From Streptomyces lincolnensis (lineage in GTDB: Bacteria; Actinomycetota; Actinomycetes; Streptomycetales; Streptomycetaceae), in the NCBI RefSeq assembly GCF_021173675.1, contig NZ_JAIHON010000014.1, positions 62,001 to 126,000 of the forward strand: a stretch of 64,000 nucleotides of DNA. Direction: 5' to 3'. How positions within the stretch are numbered: position 1 is the first letter of the stretch; each line of letters starts with the position of its first letter. The notes beneath the pieces are model-generated. The model saw only the letters and a list, made by a program, of their open reading frames with translations. It did no database searches and was not told the DNA's origin. Both the position numbers and the translations under genes were made by a program. Of this stretch, positions 26,067 through 34,897 are shown piece after piece.

Positions 26067-27136
26067 TGACCGAGGGTGCCGGGCGTACCGGCAGGCCGAC
26101 GCTCGCGGTCGTGGGGGCGACCGGGGCGGTCGGCACGGTCATGCTCCAGATCCTGTCCCAGCACGCGGACATCTGGGGCGAGATCCGACTGATCGCCTCG
26201 CCGCGCTCGGCCGGCCGCAAGCTGGCCGTGCGCGGTGAGCAGGTCGAGGTGGTGGCCCTGTCGGAGGAGGCCTTCGACGGGGTCGACGTCGCCATGTTCG
26301 ACGTACCGGACGAGGTGGCCGCGCACTGGGCGCCGATCGCCGCCGCGCGCGGGGTGGTCGTCGTGGACAACTCGGCCGCCTTCCGGATGGACCCGGACGT
26401 GCCGCTCGTGGTGCCCGAGGTCAATCCGCACGCGGCCCGGGTCCGGCCGCGCGGCATCATCGCCAACCCCAACTGCACGACCCTCTCCATGATCGTCGCC
26501 CTCGGCGCGCTGCACGCCGAGTTCGGGCTGCGCGAGCTGGTGGTGTCCAGCTACCAGGCCGTCAGCGGTGCCGGGCGCGCCGGCGTCGACACCCTGCGCC
26601 AGCAGCTGGCCCTGGTCGCCGGCACGGAACTCGGGACCAGTCCCGGTGACGTACGGCGGGCCGTGGGGGACAACACCGGGCCGTTCCCGGAGCCGGTCGC
26701 GCTGAACGTCGTGCCGTGGGCCGGGTCCCTGGACGAGGACGGCTGGTCGTCCGAGGAGATGAAGGTCCGCAACGAGTCCCGCAAGATCCTCGGACTGCCC
26801 CGGCTGCCGGTCGCGGTGACCTGCGTACGGGTGCCGGTGGTCACCGTGCACTCCCTCACCGTCCACGCCCGTTTCGAGGACGAGGTCACCGTCGGCAGGG
26901 CGCGCGAGATCCTCGCCACCGCCCCCGGTGTGGTCCTCTTCGACGACCCGGCGGCGGGGGAGTTCCCCACGCCCGCCGACGTCGTGGGCACCGATCCCAC
27001 CTGGGTCGGCCGGGTCCGGCGGGCCCTCGACGACCCCACCGCCCTCGAACTCTTCGTGTGCGGGGACAACCTCCGCAAAGGCTCCGCGCTCAACACCGCG
27101 CAGCTCGCCGAGCTGGTGGCGGCGGAGTTCCTGTGA
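26066..27136 (+). CDS. asd: Aspartate-semialdehyde dehydrogenase
   Basis: A 356-aa NADP-dependent enzyme reducing aspartyl phosphate to aspartate semialdehyde, directly after LysC in the pathway. Evidence: the N-terminal dinucleotide fold VVGATGAVGTVMLQIL, catalytic Cys137 in ANPNCTTLSM, SSYQAVSGAGRAG, RNESRKILGL and RVPVVTVHSLTVHARF with the substrate-binding Arg/His. The ATG overlaps the lysC stop by one base. It is followed 175 nt later by a strong terminator. Confidence 0.97.
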   Translation: MTEGAGRTGRPTLAVVGATGAVGTVMLQILSQHADIWGEIRLIASPRSAGRKLAVRGEQVEVVALSEEAFDGVDVAMFDVPDEVAAHWAPIAAARGVVVVDNSAAFRMDPDVPLVVPEVNPHAARVRPRGIIANPNCTTLSMIVALGALHAEFGLRELVVSSYQAVSGAGRAGVDTLRQQLALVAGTELGTSPGDVRRAVGDNTGPFPEPVALNVVPWAGSLDEDGWSSEEMKVRNESRKILGLPRLPVAVTCVRVPVVTVHSLTVHARFEDEVTVGRAREILATAPGVVLFDDPAAGEFPTPADVVGTDPTWVGRVRRALDDPTALELFVCGDNLRKGSALNTAQLAELVAAEFL

Positions 27137-27232
27137 CGTTTCAGTCGCGTGCGACGCTGGGTGTAACGCGAGACACGCGGTGATGGGAGCGGTTGTCGCC
27201 GGAAAAGTCCTGGCCGAAACCGCATTCATTTG

Positions 27233-27281
27233 TAGGATCTACGTGAAACGTGTGATGCGGGCGATGGTCCGTACCACTTGA
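27233..27281 (+). promoter_or_regulatory. Possible promoter plus 12-codon leader frame
   Basis: TAGGAT (27233-27238) resembles a Streptomyces -10 element, with TGGCCG 16 nt upstream as a poor -35. A GTG at 27243 opens a 12-codon frame (VKRVMRAMVRTT) ending at 27281, 30 nt before the hairpin at 27312. It may be a short transcript or leader; evidence is weak. Confidence 0.25.
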
Positions 27282-27311
27282 ATCCCGCCGTCCAGGCGTT
27301 CGAAAATTTGC

Positions 27312-27347
27312 CTCCCCGTTCTCCGCAACCGCGCGGAGGGCGGGGAG
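27312..27347 (+). terminator. Strong terminator hairpin downstream of lysC-asd
   Basis: CTCCCCG-tt-CTCCGC pairs with GCGGAG-gg-CGGGGAG: 15 continuous pairs if the two U-G pairs are counted, with a 6-nt loop, followed by CGTCTTT. It ends the lysC-asd unit or a short leader starting near 27240. The rest of 27137-27520 holds no gene I can support. Confidence 0.7.
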
Positions 27348-27520
27348 CGTCTTTGCGGACGCCCTTTCAGGGGGCGCGGGGATGCTTCACGGGGCGTGGG
27401 GACGCTCCGGTCATTCGGGACACAGGGGAAGAGCGGGTAGGCCATGAGCGCCTTTGACGCACGGTCGGTTGTGCTGCCTGACAGAAGACGGACAGTCGCG
27501 TACAACCCTGACGGGGTCAC

Positions 27521-28210
27521 GTGTGTCCAACTGGCGTGGCTGAGGTACTCGACTTCATTGCAGCTCCCCGCGGCACGGCCCTCCGGCCGGTCGGCGCGGC
27601 GCTCCGACCCCGCATGCCCGGTACGCCCGGCGGCATGCCGGTGATCGCGCCCATGCCCGCCGCGCGGCCCGCCCGCATCCCGAACCAGCGCGACAGCGCG
27701 GAGGACACGGTGGCGGCGGGGACCACCGTCGACCACCTCACCGAGACCTACCGGGCGCACTACAGCTCGCTGCTGCGCCTGGCCGCCCTCCTCCTCGACG
27801 ACACCGCCTCCTGCGAGGACGTCGTCCAGGAGGCCTTCATCCGCGTCCACTCCGCGCGCAAACGCGTCCGCGACCGGGAGAAGACCCTCGCGTACCTGCG
27901 CCAGACGGTCGTCAACCTCTCCCGCTCGGCCCTGCGCCGCCGGATCCTCGGCCTGAAGCTGCTCTCCAAGCCGATGCCCGACATGGCCAGCGCCGAGGAG
28001 GGTGCCTACGACCAGCTGGAGCGCGACTCCCTGATCAAGGCGATGAAGGGCCTCCAGCGCCGCCAGCGCGAGGTCCTCGTCCTGCGCTACTTTGCCGACA
28101 TGACCGAGGCGCAGGTCGCCGAGACGCTCGGGATATCGCTGGGCTCCGTCAAGGCGTACGGCTCGCGCGGCATCGCCGCCCTGCGGGTCGCCATGGAGGC
28201 ACCGGCATGA
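27521..28210 (+). CDS. SigE-family (ECF) RNA polymerase sigma factor
   Basis: A 229-aa ECF sigma factor of the actinobacterial SigE-70-like subfamily. A ~65-residue Pro/Ala-rich N-terminal extension precedes region 2 (YRAHYSSLLRLAALLLDDTASCEDVVQEAFIRVH) and region 4 (LQRRQREVLVLRYFADMTEAQVAETLGISLGSVKAYGSRGIAALR). The start is uncertain: GTG 27521 (GGGG five bases upstream) or GTG 27536 (VAEVLDFIAAP). It overlaps the following membrane-protein gene by ATGA, the usual sigma/anti-sigma arrangement, although the partner has no recognisable zinc anti-sigma motif. From memory it sits beside asd in other Streptomyces. Confidence 0.93.
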   Translation: MCPTGVAEVLDFIAAPRGTALRPVGAALRPRMPGTPGGMPVIAPMPAARPARIPNQRDSAEDTVAAGTTVDHLTETYRAHYSSLLRLAALLLDDTASCEDVVQEAFIRVHSARKRVRDREKTLAYLRQTVVNLSRSALRRRILGLKLLSKPMPDMASAEEGAYDQLERDSLIKAMKGLQRRQREVLVLRYFADMTEAQVAETLGISLGSVKAYGSRGIAALRVAMEAPA

Positions 28211-29367
28211 GCACGGACAAGGACGGCACCGAGGGGCGACGTCACCTGCACGTCCCTCACGAGCCCTATGAATGGCGCGAGCCGACAGAGCTGTCGGACA
28301 GGCAGGCGCCGAAGCAATCGCACGCTGGGAACGGAACTGTGAACCACGGCCTCGACGACCAGAGTCCCACCGGGCTCGACTCGGACGAGCTGGCACTGCG
28401 CAACCTGCTGCACCAGGCGGTCCAGGAGATCGAGCCGCGCGACGGCACCCTGGACCACCTGCGGAAGGCGGTGCCCGCCCGCCGGGCCCGCAAGCGGCAG
28501 GCGGTCGTCGGCATGGCGGCCGCGGCGCTCTTCGTCGGCACCGCCGTCCCGGCCCTGCTGCACGTCTCCAACTCCACCGGCACCGACGCCGACCCGTCCA
28601 TGGCCGGCCACTACTCGCAGGCCCAGGGCGGCGCCGGTGCGGGCAAGGGCCCGGACGGCGGCGAGAGCACCTCCGGCGGCTCCGCGGGCAAGACCGAGGA
28701 CAAGGGCAAGAACGACCAGAAGCCGGAGGACAAGGGCAAGGGGACCGGCACCGGCACCGGATCGAGCAGCGGCGCCGACCCGTCCGCCACCAGCGCGGCC
28801 GGAGTCCCCCTCTGCACGGCCGCCGAGCTAGGCTCGGCCACCCACACCGTCGACGCCCCCGACTCCGTCGGCTCGGTCTACGGCACCTTCACCTTCACCA
28901 ACACCTCCGGCGCCGACTGCACGGTCGGCGGCCCCGGATCCGTGTTCACGGCGGCCCAGGGCGCGGCGGACGCCGGCAAGATCGGCACGCTGCGGCATGT
29001 CGTCGGCGACCCGGCGGCGAGCCTTCCCGACCCGGCCCTGGAGGTCGCGTCGCTGGTGCTCAAGCCGGGCTCCTCCTACCAGGTGAAGTTCGCCTGGGTG
29101 CCCTCGGAGACCTGCCCCACCGTGACCGACCCGACCACCGAGCCGACGCCCGACCCCACGCCCACGGACAACACCTCCGCGGACGGCGGCACCTCCACCG
29201 GCGGCGACACCGGCACGTCCACCCAGCTCAGCGCGGCCGACGGGACCGCCGACGGCAGTGTCGTCATCACCAACACCGCGGAGGGCGGAGGACCGTCGGA
29301 CTCGGCGACGATCTCCAACGCGTGTGCGGGGACGGTTTACTGGACGGGAGTGCTGGCCGGGGCGTGA
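28207..29367 (+). CDS. Single-pass membrane protein coupled to the sigma factor (possible anti-sigma)
   Basis: A 386-aa protein. The N-terminal ~100 residues are cytoplasmic and helical (ELALRNLLHQAVQEIEPRDGTLDHLRKAVPARRARKRQ), followed by one TM helix (VVGMAAAALFVGTAVPALLHV). Outside lies a low-complexity Gly/Lys/Asp linker (GKTEDKGKNDQKPEDKGKG), then a beta-rich domain with cysteines (VPLCTAAELG, SGADCTVGGPGS, SETCPTV, SNACAGTVYW) interrupted by a Thr/Pro/Asp stretch. The ATGA overlap with the sigma gene and the cytoplasmic-TM-extracellular topology fit a membrane-anchored regulator of that sigma factor; this is inference, since no HxxxCxxC motif is present. Confidence 0.75.
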   Translation: MSTDKDGTEGRRHLHVPHEPYEWREPTELSDRQAPKQSHAGNGTVNHGLDDQSPTGLDSDELALRNLLHQAVQEIEPRDGTLDHLRKAVPARRARKRQAVVGMAAAALFVGTAVPALLHVSNSTGTDADPSMAGHYSQAQGGAGAGKGPDGGESTSGGSAGKTEDKGKNDQKPEDKGKGTGTGTGSSSGADPSATSAAGVPLCTAAELGSATHTVDAPDSVGSVYGTFTFTNTSGADCTVGGPGSVFTAAQGAADAGKIGTLRHVVGDPAASLPDPALEVASLVLKPGSSYQVKFAWVPSETCPTVTDPTTEPTPDPTPTDNTSADGGTSTGGDTGTSTQLSAADGTADGSVVITNTAEGGGPSDSATISNACAGTVYWTGVLAGA

Positions 29368-29434
29368 CGGCACCGTGTGCTGGCGCGGGCCTCGCTGAGG
29401 GCTGCCACCCCCAGACCCCCGCTTCGGCCTGAAC

Positions 29435-29464
29435 GGCCTCGTCCTCAATCGCCGGACGGGCTGA
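29435..29464. repeat. Interspersed intergenic GC-rich element
   Basis: GGCCTCGTCCTCAATC followed by GCCGGACGGGCTGA. I recall this sequence as a very common intergenic element in Streptomyces genomes, often acting as a hairpin terminator between convergent genes, as here. A partial second copy (CTCAATCGCCGGACACG) begins near 59966. Confidence 0.5.
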
Positions 29465-29479
29465 TGGTGCTCACCGGCG

Positions 29480-30265
29480 TCAGACAGCCACCTGTTCCTT
29501 GTCCTCCTCCTGCACCAGACCCAGCTCGGCGTCCCGCAGGAACTCCACCTCGCGCCGCAGCAGCCGGAACCACATGAACACCACGAACCCGGCGAACACG
29601 AACCACTCCCCGGTGTACCCCAGGTTCTGGAAGGCCTTCAGGTCCAGCCCCGTGTCGGCGGGCGCGCTCACCGGCACGGCGGTCATCCCCGAGTCCGCCG
29701 TGTCCAGCGTGACCCACGCGTCGTACACGTCGTACGGCACCAGGTTCACCAGCGAGGCCGCACTGATCGCCGCGGTCTGGCCCGCGGGCAGCCCGCCCCG
29801 CGCACTGACCCCGTTGTCCCCGGGCGTCTCGGACGCCTGCAGGGCCCCGGTGACGGTGACCTCCCCGCGCGGCGCGGCGGGAGCCTTCGCCGGATCGGCG
29901 CTGCCGGGCAGCCAGCCGCGGACGACGGGCAGCGCCTTGCCGCCGTCGGTGCGCAGCAGGGTCAGGACGTAGTAGCCCTCGCGGCCGTCCAGTTCGCGGT
30001 CCGGCACCAGCAGCTGCCGGTCGTAGCGCCCGGTCGCGGTGACCTGCTTGCCGAAGGTCGCCTTGTCCACCGGCAGCAGTTCCGTCAGCGGCCGCGCGGC
30101 CTGCTTCTCGTTGGCCGAGGCCTGCGCCTCCGCGCTCTGGTGGCCCTGCACCCGGTCCTCGAAGCGGCTCAGCTGCCACGACCCCATGAAGACGCAGAAG
30201 GGGATGGCGAGCAGCACGAAGACGTTGATCCCCCACCATCGGGGCGTCAGCAGAAACCGGTACAC
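29480..30265 (-). CDS. SURF1-family cytochrome oxidase assembly protein
   Basis: A 261-aa SURF1 protein that helps haem insertion and assembly of the aa3-type cytochrome c oxidase. It has the family topology: an N-terminal TM (WWGINVFVLLAIPFCVFMGSWQLSRF, the conserved GxWQLxR motif), a large extracytoplasmic domain (VVRGWLPGS matches the SURF1 GW motif) and a C-terminal TM (YTGEWFVFAGFVVFMWFRLL). Start GTG 30265 gives VYRFLLTPRWW, the family N-terminus. It stands alone in this region. Confidence 0.93.
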   Translation of the reverse strand: MYRFLLTPRWWGINVFVLLAIPFCVFMGSWQLSRFEDRVQGHQSAEAQASANEKQAARPLTELLPVDKATFGKQVTATGRYDRQLLVPDRELDGREGYYVLTLLRTDGGKALPVVRGWLPGSADPAKAPAAPRGEVTVTGALQASETPGDNGVSARGGLPAGQTAAISAASLVNLVPYDVYDAWVTLDTADSGMTAVPVSAPADTGLDLKAFQNLGYTGEWFVFAGFVVFMWFRLLRREVEFLRDAELGLVQEEDKEQVAV

Positions 30266-30318
30266 GCCTTCAAAGGTACGGGGCACCGCCGGTGAGCGGC
30301 CCCGCGGGGTCGCACCGG

Positions 30319-30693
30319 TCAGTACCGCTCGACGAGATGGTCCCGGCCCGCGGGCGGCTCGTACGGCTCCGGCCAGAAGTCCGTGACGGCGGATATCCGG
30401 CCCTGCTCGTCCCCCGTGAAGAACGAGATGGCGTACATCTCCTCCAGCCCCACCGTGAAGTGGGCCCAGGTGACGACCTGTTCCGGCTCGGCGACGATCC
30501 GCTCGATCCGCAGGTGCCAGTCGCCCGGATACTCCCGGTTGAACTCGACGTACCGCTCCCGCCCACTGATCCGCTCCCGCGTCTGCGGCAGCGTGTACAC
30601 CACGTCCTCGGCCAGCGTGTCCGCGAACGCGTCCCAGTCCCGGGCCTCGGCGGTGGCCCAGAAGTTCTCCACTGTCTTGCGCAGCTCGGTCAT
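30319..30693 (-). CDS. SnoaL-like (NTF2 fold) protein
   Basis: A 124-aa single-domain NTF2-like protein: VENFWATAEARDWDAFADTLAEDVVYTLPQ, ISGRERYVEFNREY, VAEPEQVVTWAHFTV, MYAISFFTGDEQGRISAVTDFWPEPYEPP. This matches small SnoaL-type proteins that bind or convert small molecules; the ligand is unknown. ATG 30693 is the standard start; no Shine-Dalgarno is visible. It is divergent from the S9 peptidase gene with a 163-nt shared region that contains nothing I could name. Confidence 0.85.
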   Translation of the reverse strand: MTELRKTVENFWATAEARDWDAFADTLAEDVVYTLPQTRERISGRERYVEFNREYPGDWHLRIERIVAEPEQVVTWAHFTVGLEEMYAISFFTGDEQGRISAVTDFWPEPYEPPAGRDHLVERY

Positions 30694-30856
30694 GCGGAGA
30701 AGTCTGCACCCCGCCACTGACAATCGGCCTTCCGAGGGCACCCGCCCCGGCGCCGGCCCGCGCAAACGTAAGGGGAGTGGAAGAGGCCGGTCGAAGTTGT
30801 CCACAGGCTGGGGGCCGGGGCGTCGCTTTGTCGGCCGGTGCGGGCAGTATGGGGCC

Positions 30857-32671
30857 ATGACTGAGAGCAACGGGTCCGCCGCACAGACGCGGAACGAGGA
30901 GATGCCGGCCTGGGAGAAGCGCTTCCGGGCCCCACGGGTGTCGCTGCCCGACTGGGCGGAGGACGCACCGGACCGCTCGCTGTTCGTGTCGAACGCGACG
31001 GGGACGTACGAGCTGTACGCGTGGGACCGCGCGACCGGCGCACAGCGCCAGGTCACCGACCGGCCGAACGGCACCACGGACGGCGTGCTCTCCCCGGACG
31101 GCGCGTGGGTCTGGTGGTTCGACGACAAGGACGGCGACGAGTTCGGTGTCTGGCGCCGACAGCCCTTCGGCGGCGGTGAGGACGAGCTCGCCACCCCGGG
31201 TCTCGACGCGTCCTACCCGGCGGGTCTGGCCCTGGGCCGCGACGGCCGCACCGCGGTGGTGGGCCGCTCGACCGACGAGGACGGTACGACGATCCACCTC
31301 GCGCGCACCGGCGAGGAGCCGGTGGAGATCTACCGCCACCGCGAGTCGGCCGGCGTCGGCGACCTCTCGCACGACGGTTCGCTGATCGCGATCGAGCACA
31401 CCGAGCACGGCGACGCGATGCACTCCGCGCTGCGCGTGCTGCGCCCCGACGGCACGGCGGTCGCCGAACTGGACGACACCAAGGGCGGCACCGAGGAGCT
31501 GGGCCTGGAGGTGCTGGGCTTCGCGCCGGTCGACGGGGACACCCGGCTGCTCATCGGCCACCAGCGCCGGGGCCGCTGGGAGCCCCTGGTGTGGGACGTG
31601 GCCACCGGCGAGGAGAGCGACCTCGCCCTGGACCTGCCCGGTGACGTCGGCGCCGAGTGGTACCCGGACGGCTCGGGCCTGCTGGTCTCGCACAGCCACA
31701 AGGCCCGCGGCGAGCTCTTCCGCTACGACCTGGCCACCCGTGAGCTCGTCAGGATCCCGACCCCGCTCGGCACTGTGTCCGGGGCGACGGCCCGCCCGGA
31801 CGGCAGCGTGGAGTACCTCTGGTCCTCCGCGGCCGAACCGTCGACCGTCCGCTCCACCACGGGCAAGGTCGTCCTGGACCCGCCCGGCATGAAGTCCCCG
31901 GGATCGGTGCCGGTGGAGGACGTGTGGGTGGAGGGCCCCGGCGGCCGCATCCACGCCCTGGTCCAGAAGCCGGCGGGCGCCACCGGCCCGCTCCCCACGG
32001 TCTTCGACATCCACGGCGGCCCCACCTGGCACGACAGCGACGCCTTCGCGGCGGGCCCGGCGGCCTGGGTCGACCACGGGTACGCGGTCGTCCGCGTCAA
32101 CTACCGCGGCTCCACCGGCTACGGCCGCGCCTGGACCGACGCCCTCAAGCACCGGGTCGGCCTGATCGAGCTGGAGGACATCGCGGCCGTCCGCGAGTGG
32201 GCCATCACCTCCGGCCTCGCCGACCCCGACCGGCTGGTCCTCACCGGCGGCTCCTGGGGCGGCTACCTCACCCTCCTCGGTCTCGGCACCCAGCCGGACG
32301 CGTGGACCCTCGGCATCGCCGCGGTGCCCGTCGCCGACTACGTCACCGCGTACCACGACGAGATGGAGGCGCTGAAGGCCATGGACCGCACGCTGCTGGG
32401 CGGCACGCCGGAGGAGGTGCCCGAGCGGTTCGAGGCGTCCTCCCCGCTGACCTACGTCGACCAGGTCAAGGCCCCCGTGTACATCTCCGCCGGTGTCAAC
32501 GACCCGCGCTGCCCGATCCGCCAGATCGACAACTACGTCAAGCGGCTGGAGTCGAGAGGGGCCGTGCACGAGGTGTACCGGTACGACGCGGGGCACGGCT
32601 CGCTGGTGGTGGACGAGCGGATCAAGCAGGTGCGGCTGGAACTGGACTTCGCGGAGAGGCACTTGCCCTAG
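30857..32671 (+). CDS. S9-family (prolyl oligopeptidase-like) serine peptidase
   Basis: A 604-aa cytoplasmic peptidase. The N-terminal ~340 residues are a beta-propeller with repeats of the TolB/DPP type (GVLSPDGAWVWWFDDKDGDE, DLSHDGSLIAIEH, EWYPDGSGLLVSH). The C-terminal alpha/beta-hydrolase domain has the oxyanion region FDIHGGPTWHDSDAF, VRVNYRGSTGYGRAW, nucleophile Ser466 in TGGSWGGYLTL, an Asp in GVNDPRCPIRQ and His in DAGHGSLV. Such enzymes release di- or oligopeptides or act as acylaminoacyl-peptidases; specificity is open. Confidence 0.93.
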   Translation: MTESNGSAAQTRNEEMPAWEKRFRAPRVSLPDWAEDAPDRSLFVSNATGTYELYAWDRATGAQRQVTDRPNGTTDGVLSPDGAWVWWFDDKDGDEFGVWRRQPFGGGEDELATPGLDASYPAGLALGRDGRTAVVGRSTDEDGTTIHLARTGEEPVEIYRHRESAGVGDLSHDGSLIAIEHTEHGDAMHSALRVLRPDGTAVAELDDTKGGTEELGLEVLGFAPVDGDTRLLIGHQRRGRWEPLVWDVATGEESDLALDLPGDVGAEWYPDGSGLLVSHSHKARGELFRYDLATRELVRIPTPLGTVSGATARPDGSVEYLWSSAAEPSTVRSTTGKVVLDPPGMKSPGSVPVEDVWVEGPGGRIHALVQKPAGATGPLPTVFDIHGGPTWHDSDAFAAGPAAWVDHGYAVVRVNYRGSTGYGRAWTDALKHRVGLIELEDIAAVREWAITSGLADPDRLVLTGGSWGGYLTLLGLGTQPDAWTLGIAAVPVADYVTAYHDEMEALKAMDRTLLGGTPEEVPERFEASSPLTYVDQVKAPVYISAGVNDPRCPIRQIDNYVKRLESRGAVHEVYRYDAGHGSLVVDERIKQVRLELDFAERHLP

Positions 32672-32782
32672 CCACAGCTGCGGGCAATCGTGCCGCTGGG
32701 GCGGCGCCCGTCCCACAGAGAGGCGGCACCCGGCTAGCGCGGGCGAGCGAAATCCAGCCCCGAGCACCAACACCGGGTGCCG

Positions 32783-34732
32783 TCACGCCCCCGCCCGCTC
32801 CCTCCGCGCCCGCCGGCCCAGCAGTTCCGCCATTCCTCGCCGGGTGGCCGCCAGCACCACCCGGTCCGAGCCGCGCAGCACATACGTGTCCGGGAGGTCC
32901 CACACCAACCCGGAGTCCCCGGACACCCGCGGCTCCTCGGCCGCCCCCTGCTCCCGCCGCCCTCCGCCGGAGGCAGCCGTGTCCAGGGCCAGCACCCGCC
33001 AGGCCCCCGCCCGGAAGGCCTCCCCGACGGTCTTGCCCTCCAGCTGGGGATGCCCGCCCACCTCCAGCGCGGCGAACAGCAGCACCCGCCGCTCGACCGG
33101 GATGGCCCCGAGGATCTGCCGCCCCATCATGGCCCCGGCGAAGGCGGGCGCGGCCATGTAGGACACGCTGCGGCTCCGGGTGGAGGCCCGGGGGTTCGCG
33201 GCCCTCAGGGTGCGGTACACGGCGGTCGCGAAGTCGTCGTCGTACAGGCGCAGGACGACGCCGAGGTCGGGCCGTACGGACCGGGCGTAGAGGGCGGCCT
33301 CCAGGTTGGTGGTGTCGGCGCTGGTGACCGCGAGGAGGGTGCGGGCGCGGTGGATCTTGGCGGCTTCCAGGACGCCCTCCTGGGTGACGTCGCCGAGGAC
33401 GACCGGGACCCGCAGCCGGCGTGCGATGGGCAGGCCGCGGGCGTCGGGGTCGGCCTCGACGCACACCACGGGGATGTTGAGTTCGCGCAGCTGGGTCAGC
33501 ACCCGGGTGCCGATCTTGCCGAGGCCGAGGAGGACGACGTGGCCGCCGAGGCCGCGCGGGGGCTTGCGCAGGGCGGAGGCGGTGCGGAAGGTGCCCAGGG
33601 CCTCCAGCACCGCGGCCAGCAGGACGGGCAGGAGGAGCAGGCCGACCAGCCCGGACAGGAGCTGGAGGATCTGCCGGCCGGTGGACTGGCCGAGGGCGGG
33701 GTCGTCGATGGCGAAGAGATCGAGCAGCGTGAGGTAGAAGGCGCCCAGCGGGTGCATGTCGGTGACCAGCCACAGCGCCACCGCCAGCGCGAGCACGGCG
33801 CCCACGAGACCGGCCAGCGACCAGCGCAGCCGCCGGGAGAACAGGGAGGCGAACGGGGGGACGATGCCGCGTCCGGAGGGCAGGGCGGGCCCGGAGTAGG
33901 ACACCTGCTCCAGCACCACGGTCCCGCGCCCGGTGGCGGCCCGGACGGCCGCCGCGTCGGGCAGCAGCTGGGGCCCGCGGTCTTCGGCGCTCTCCGGGGC
34001 GTCCGCGCCCGTGGGGTCGGTGCCGGTCGCGGAGAGCAGCGCGAGTGTGGCCAGGCCCGGGGCGGCCGTCTCCCCGGGCCCCGGTGCCGGTCGCTCCACC
34101 GCGCGCAGCAGCAGCCCGTCGGTCCGGACGACCTTGCTGGTGCCGACCAGGGCGGTGGCGGCCAGCGCGGGCGCGGCGGTGTCGGCGTCGGACAGCACGG
34201 TCGTGGAGGCGTCGTAGGCCGCGGCCGGGCCCGTGGTGCCGCCGGTGGCCAACGCGGCGGCCTGGTCGAGGAGTTCCTCTATGTGCTGGCCCAACCGGCG
34301 GTTGTACAGCCGCAGGACGAGCCGCAGCCGGGGGTTGATCCGGCGGGCGGTGAGAGCGGCGCGGATGTTGGTCTCGTCGTCGTCGTAGACGAGGGCCAGC
34401 GCCGCCGCACGGTCCACGCCCGCCTCGACGAGCGCGGCCTCGGTCGCCTCGGCGGCCTCCACCAGGCGCACACCGCCGGACGGTTCACCGGCGGTGCCGC
34501 CGGCCCGGCCCACGGCCGCGTTGACCATCCGGTCCAGCAACGCCGAGGCCGCGCGGGCCCGGCCGACCACCGGGGTGCGGACCGTGCGTTCGGAGGGCGG
34601 CACGACGAGCGTGACCTGCTCGCCGTAGACACCGCGCAGTTCGGCGGCCAGCCGGTGCGCGAGTCCGTCGTCGCCGCAGACCACCATGTGTGCGCCCGGG
34701 TCACCCGGCGGACTCTGATTCGGAACGGTCAC
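32783..34732 (-). CDS. RCK/TrkA-type NAD-binding membrane protein with two nucleotide-binding domains
   Basis: A 649-aa protein with an unusual order. The first RCK-like Rossmann domain (VVCGDDGLAHRLAAELR, ALALVYDDDETNIRAALTARRINP) is at ~residues 16-150. Two or three TM helices follow near the middle (WSLAGLVGAVLALAVALWLV; FYLTLLDLFAI; LLSGLVGLLLLPVLLAAVLEAL), then a second RCK (HVVLLGLGKIGTRVLTQLREL, LLAVTSADTTNLEAALYAR) and a TrkA-C-like tail (DLPDTYVLRGSDRVVLAATR). No TxGYG selectivity filter is seen between the helices. Start GTG 34732 lacks a ribosome-binding site; ATG 34687 is an alternative. It is divergent from a permease pair. Confidence 0.8.
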   Translation of the reverse strand: MTVPNQSPPGDPGAHMVVCGDDGLAHRLAAELRGVYGEQVTLVVPPSERTVRTPVVGRARAASALLDRMVNAAVGRAGGTAGEPSGGVRLVEAAEATEAALVEAGVDRAAALALVYDDDETNIRAALTARRINPRLRLVLRLYNRRLGQHIEELLDQAAALATGGTTGPAAAYDASTTVLSDADTAAPALAATALVGTSKVVRTDGLLLRAVERPAPGPGETAAPGLATLALLSATGTDPTGADAPESAEDRGPQLLPDAAAVRAATGRGTVVLEQVSYSGPALPSGRGIVPPFASLFSRRLRWSLAGLVGAVLALAVALWLVTDMHPLGAFYLTLLDLFAIDDPALGQSTGRQILQLLSGLVGLLLLPVLLAAVLEALGTFRTASALRKPPRGLGGHVVLLGLGKIGTRVLTQLRELNIPVVCVEADPDARGLPIARRLRVPVVLGDVTQEGVLEAAKIHRARTLLAVTSADTTNLEAALYARSVRPDLGVVLRLYDDDFATAVYRTLRAANPRASTRSRSVSYMAAPAFAGAMMGRQILGAIPVERRVLLFAALEVGGHPQLEGKTVGEAFRAGAWRVLALDTAASGGGRREQGAAEEPRVSGDSGLVWDLPDTYVLRGSDRVVLAATRRGMAELLGRRARRERAGA

Positions 34733-34779
34733 AAGGGAAGAGACTGCCTTACCGGGGCGGGCGGTGCCATCGTGTGCCT

Positions 34780-34849
34780 GCCGAATGCACGCCGAATGCA
34801 TGCTGATTCCGGTGCGAAGTGAGCGGGCCGGGCCCCGTTGCCGTATGCA
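34780..34849. promoter_or_regulatory. Three GCCG(A/T)ATGCA motifs in the divergent promoter region
   Basis: GCCGAATGCA occurs at 34780-34789 and 34791-34800 (11-bp phase, one helical turn) and GCCGTATGCA at 34840-34849, between the RCK protein gene and the permease operon. Likely binding sites for a regulator of one or both units. Confidence 0.45.
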
Positions 34850-34897
34850 TGGGGAGGGAGTCCAGCACTTTTGAGCACCGCCGGAGGTACCTCGCCC

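Noticed and set aside
29480..32773. 1097-codon open frame on the minus strand through the S9 peptidase gene
   Set aside because: Only its last 261 codons are real (SURF1). The rest is antisense of the S9 peptidase and SnoaL genes, kept open by high GC.
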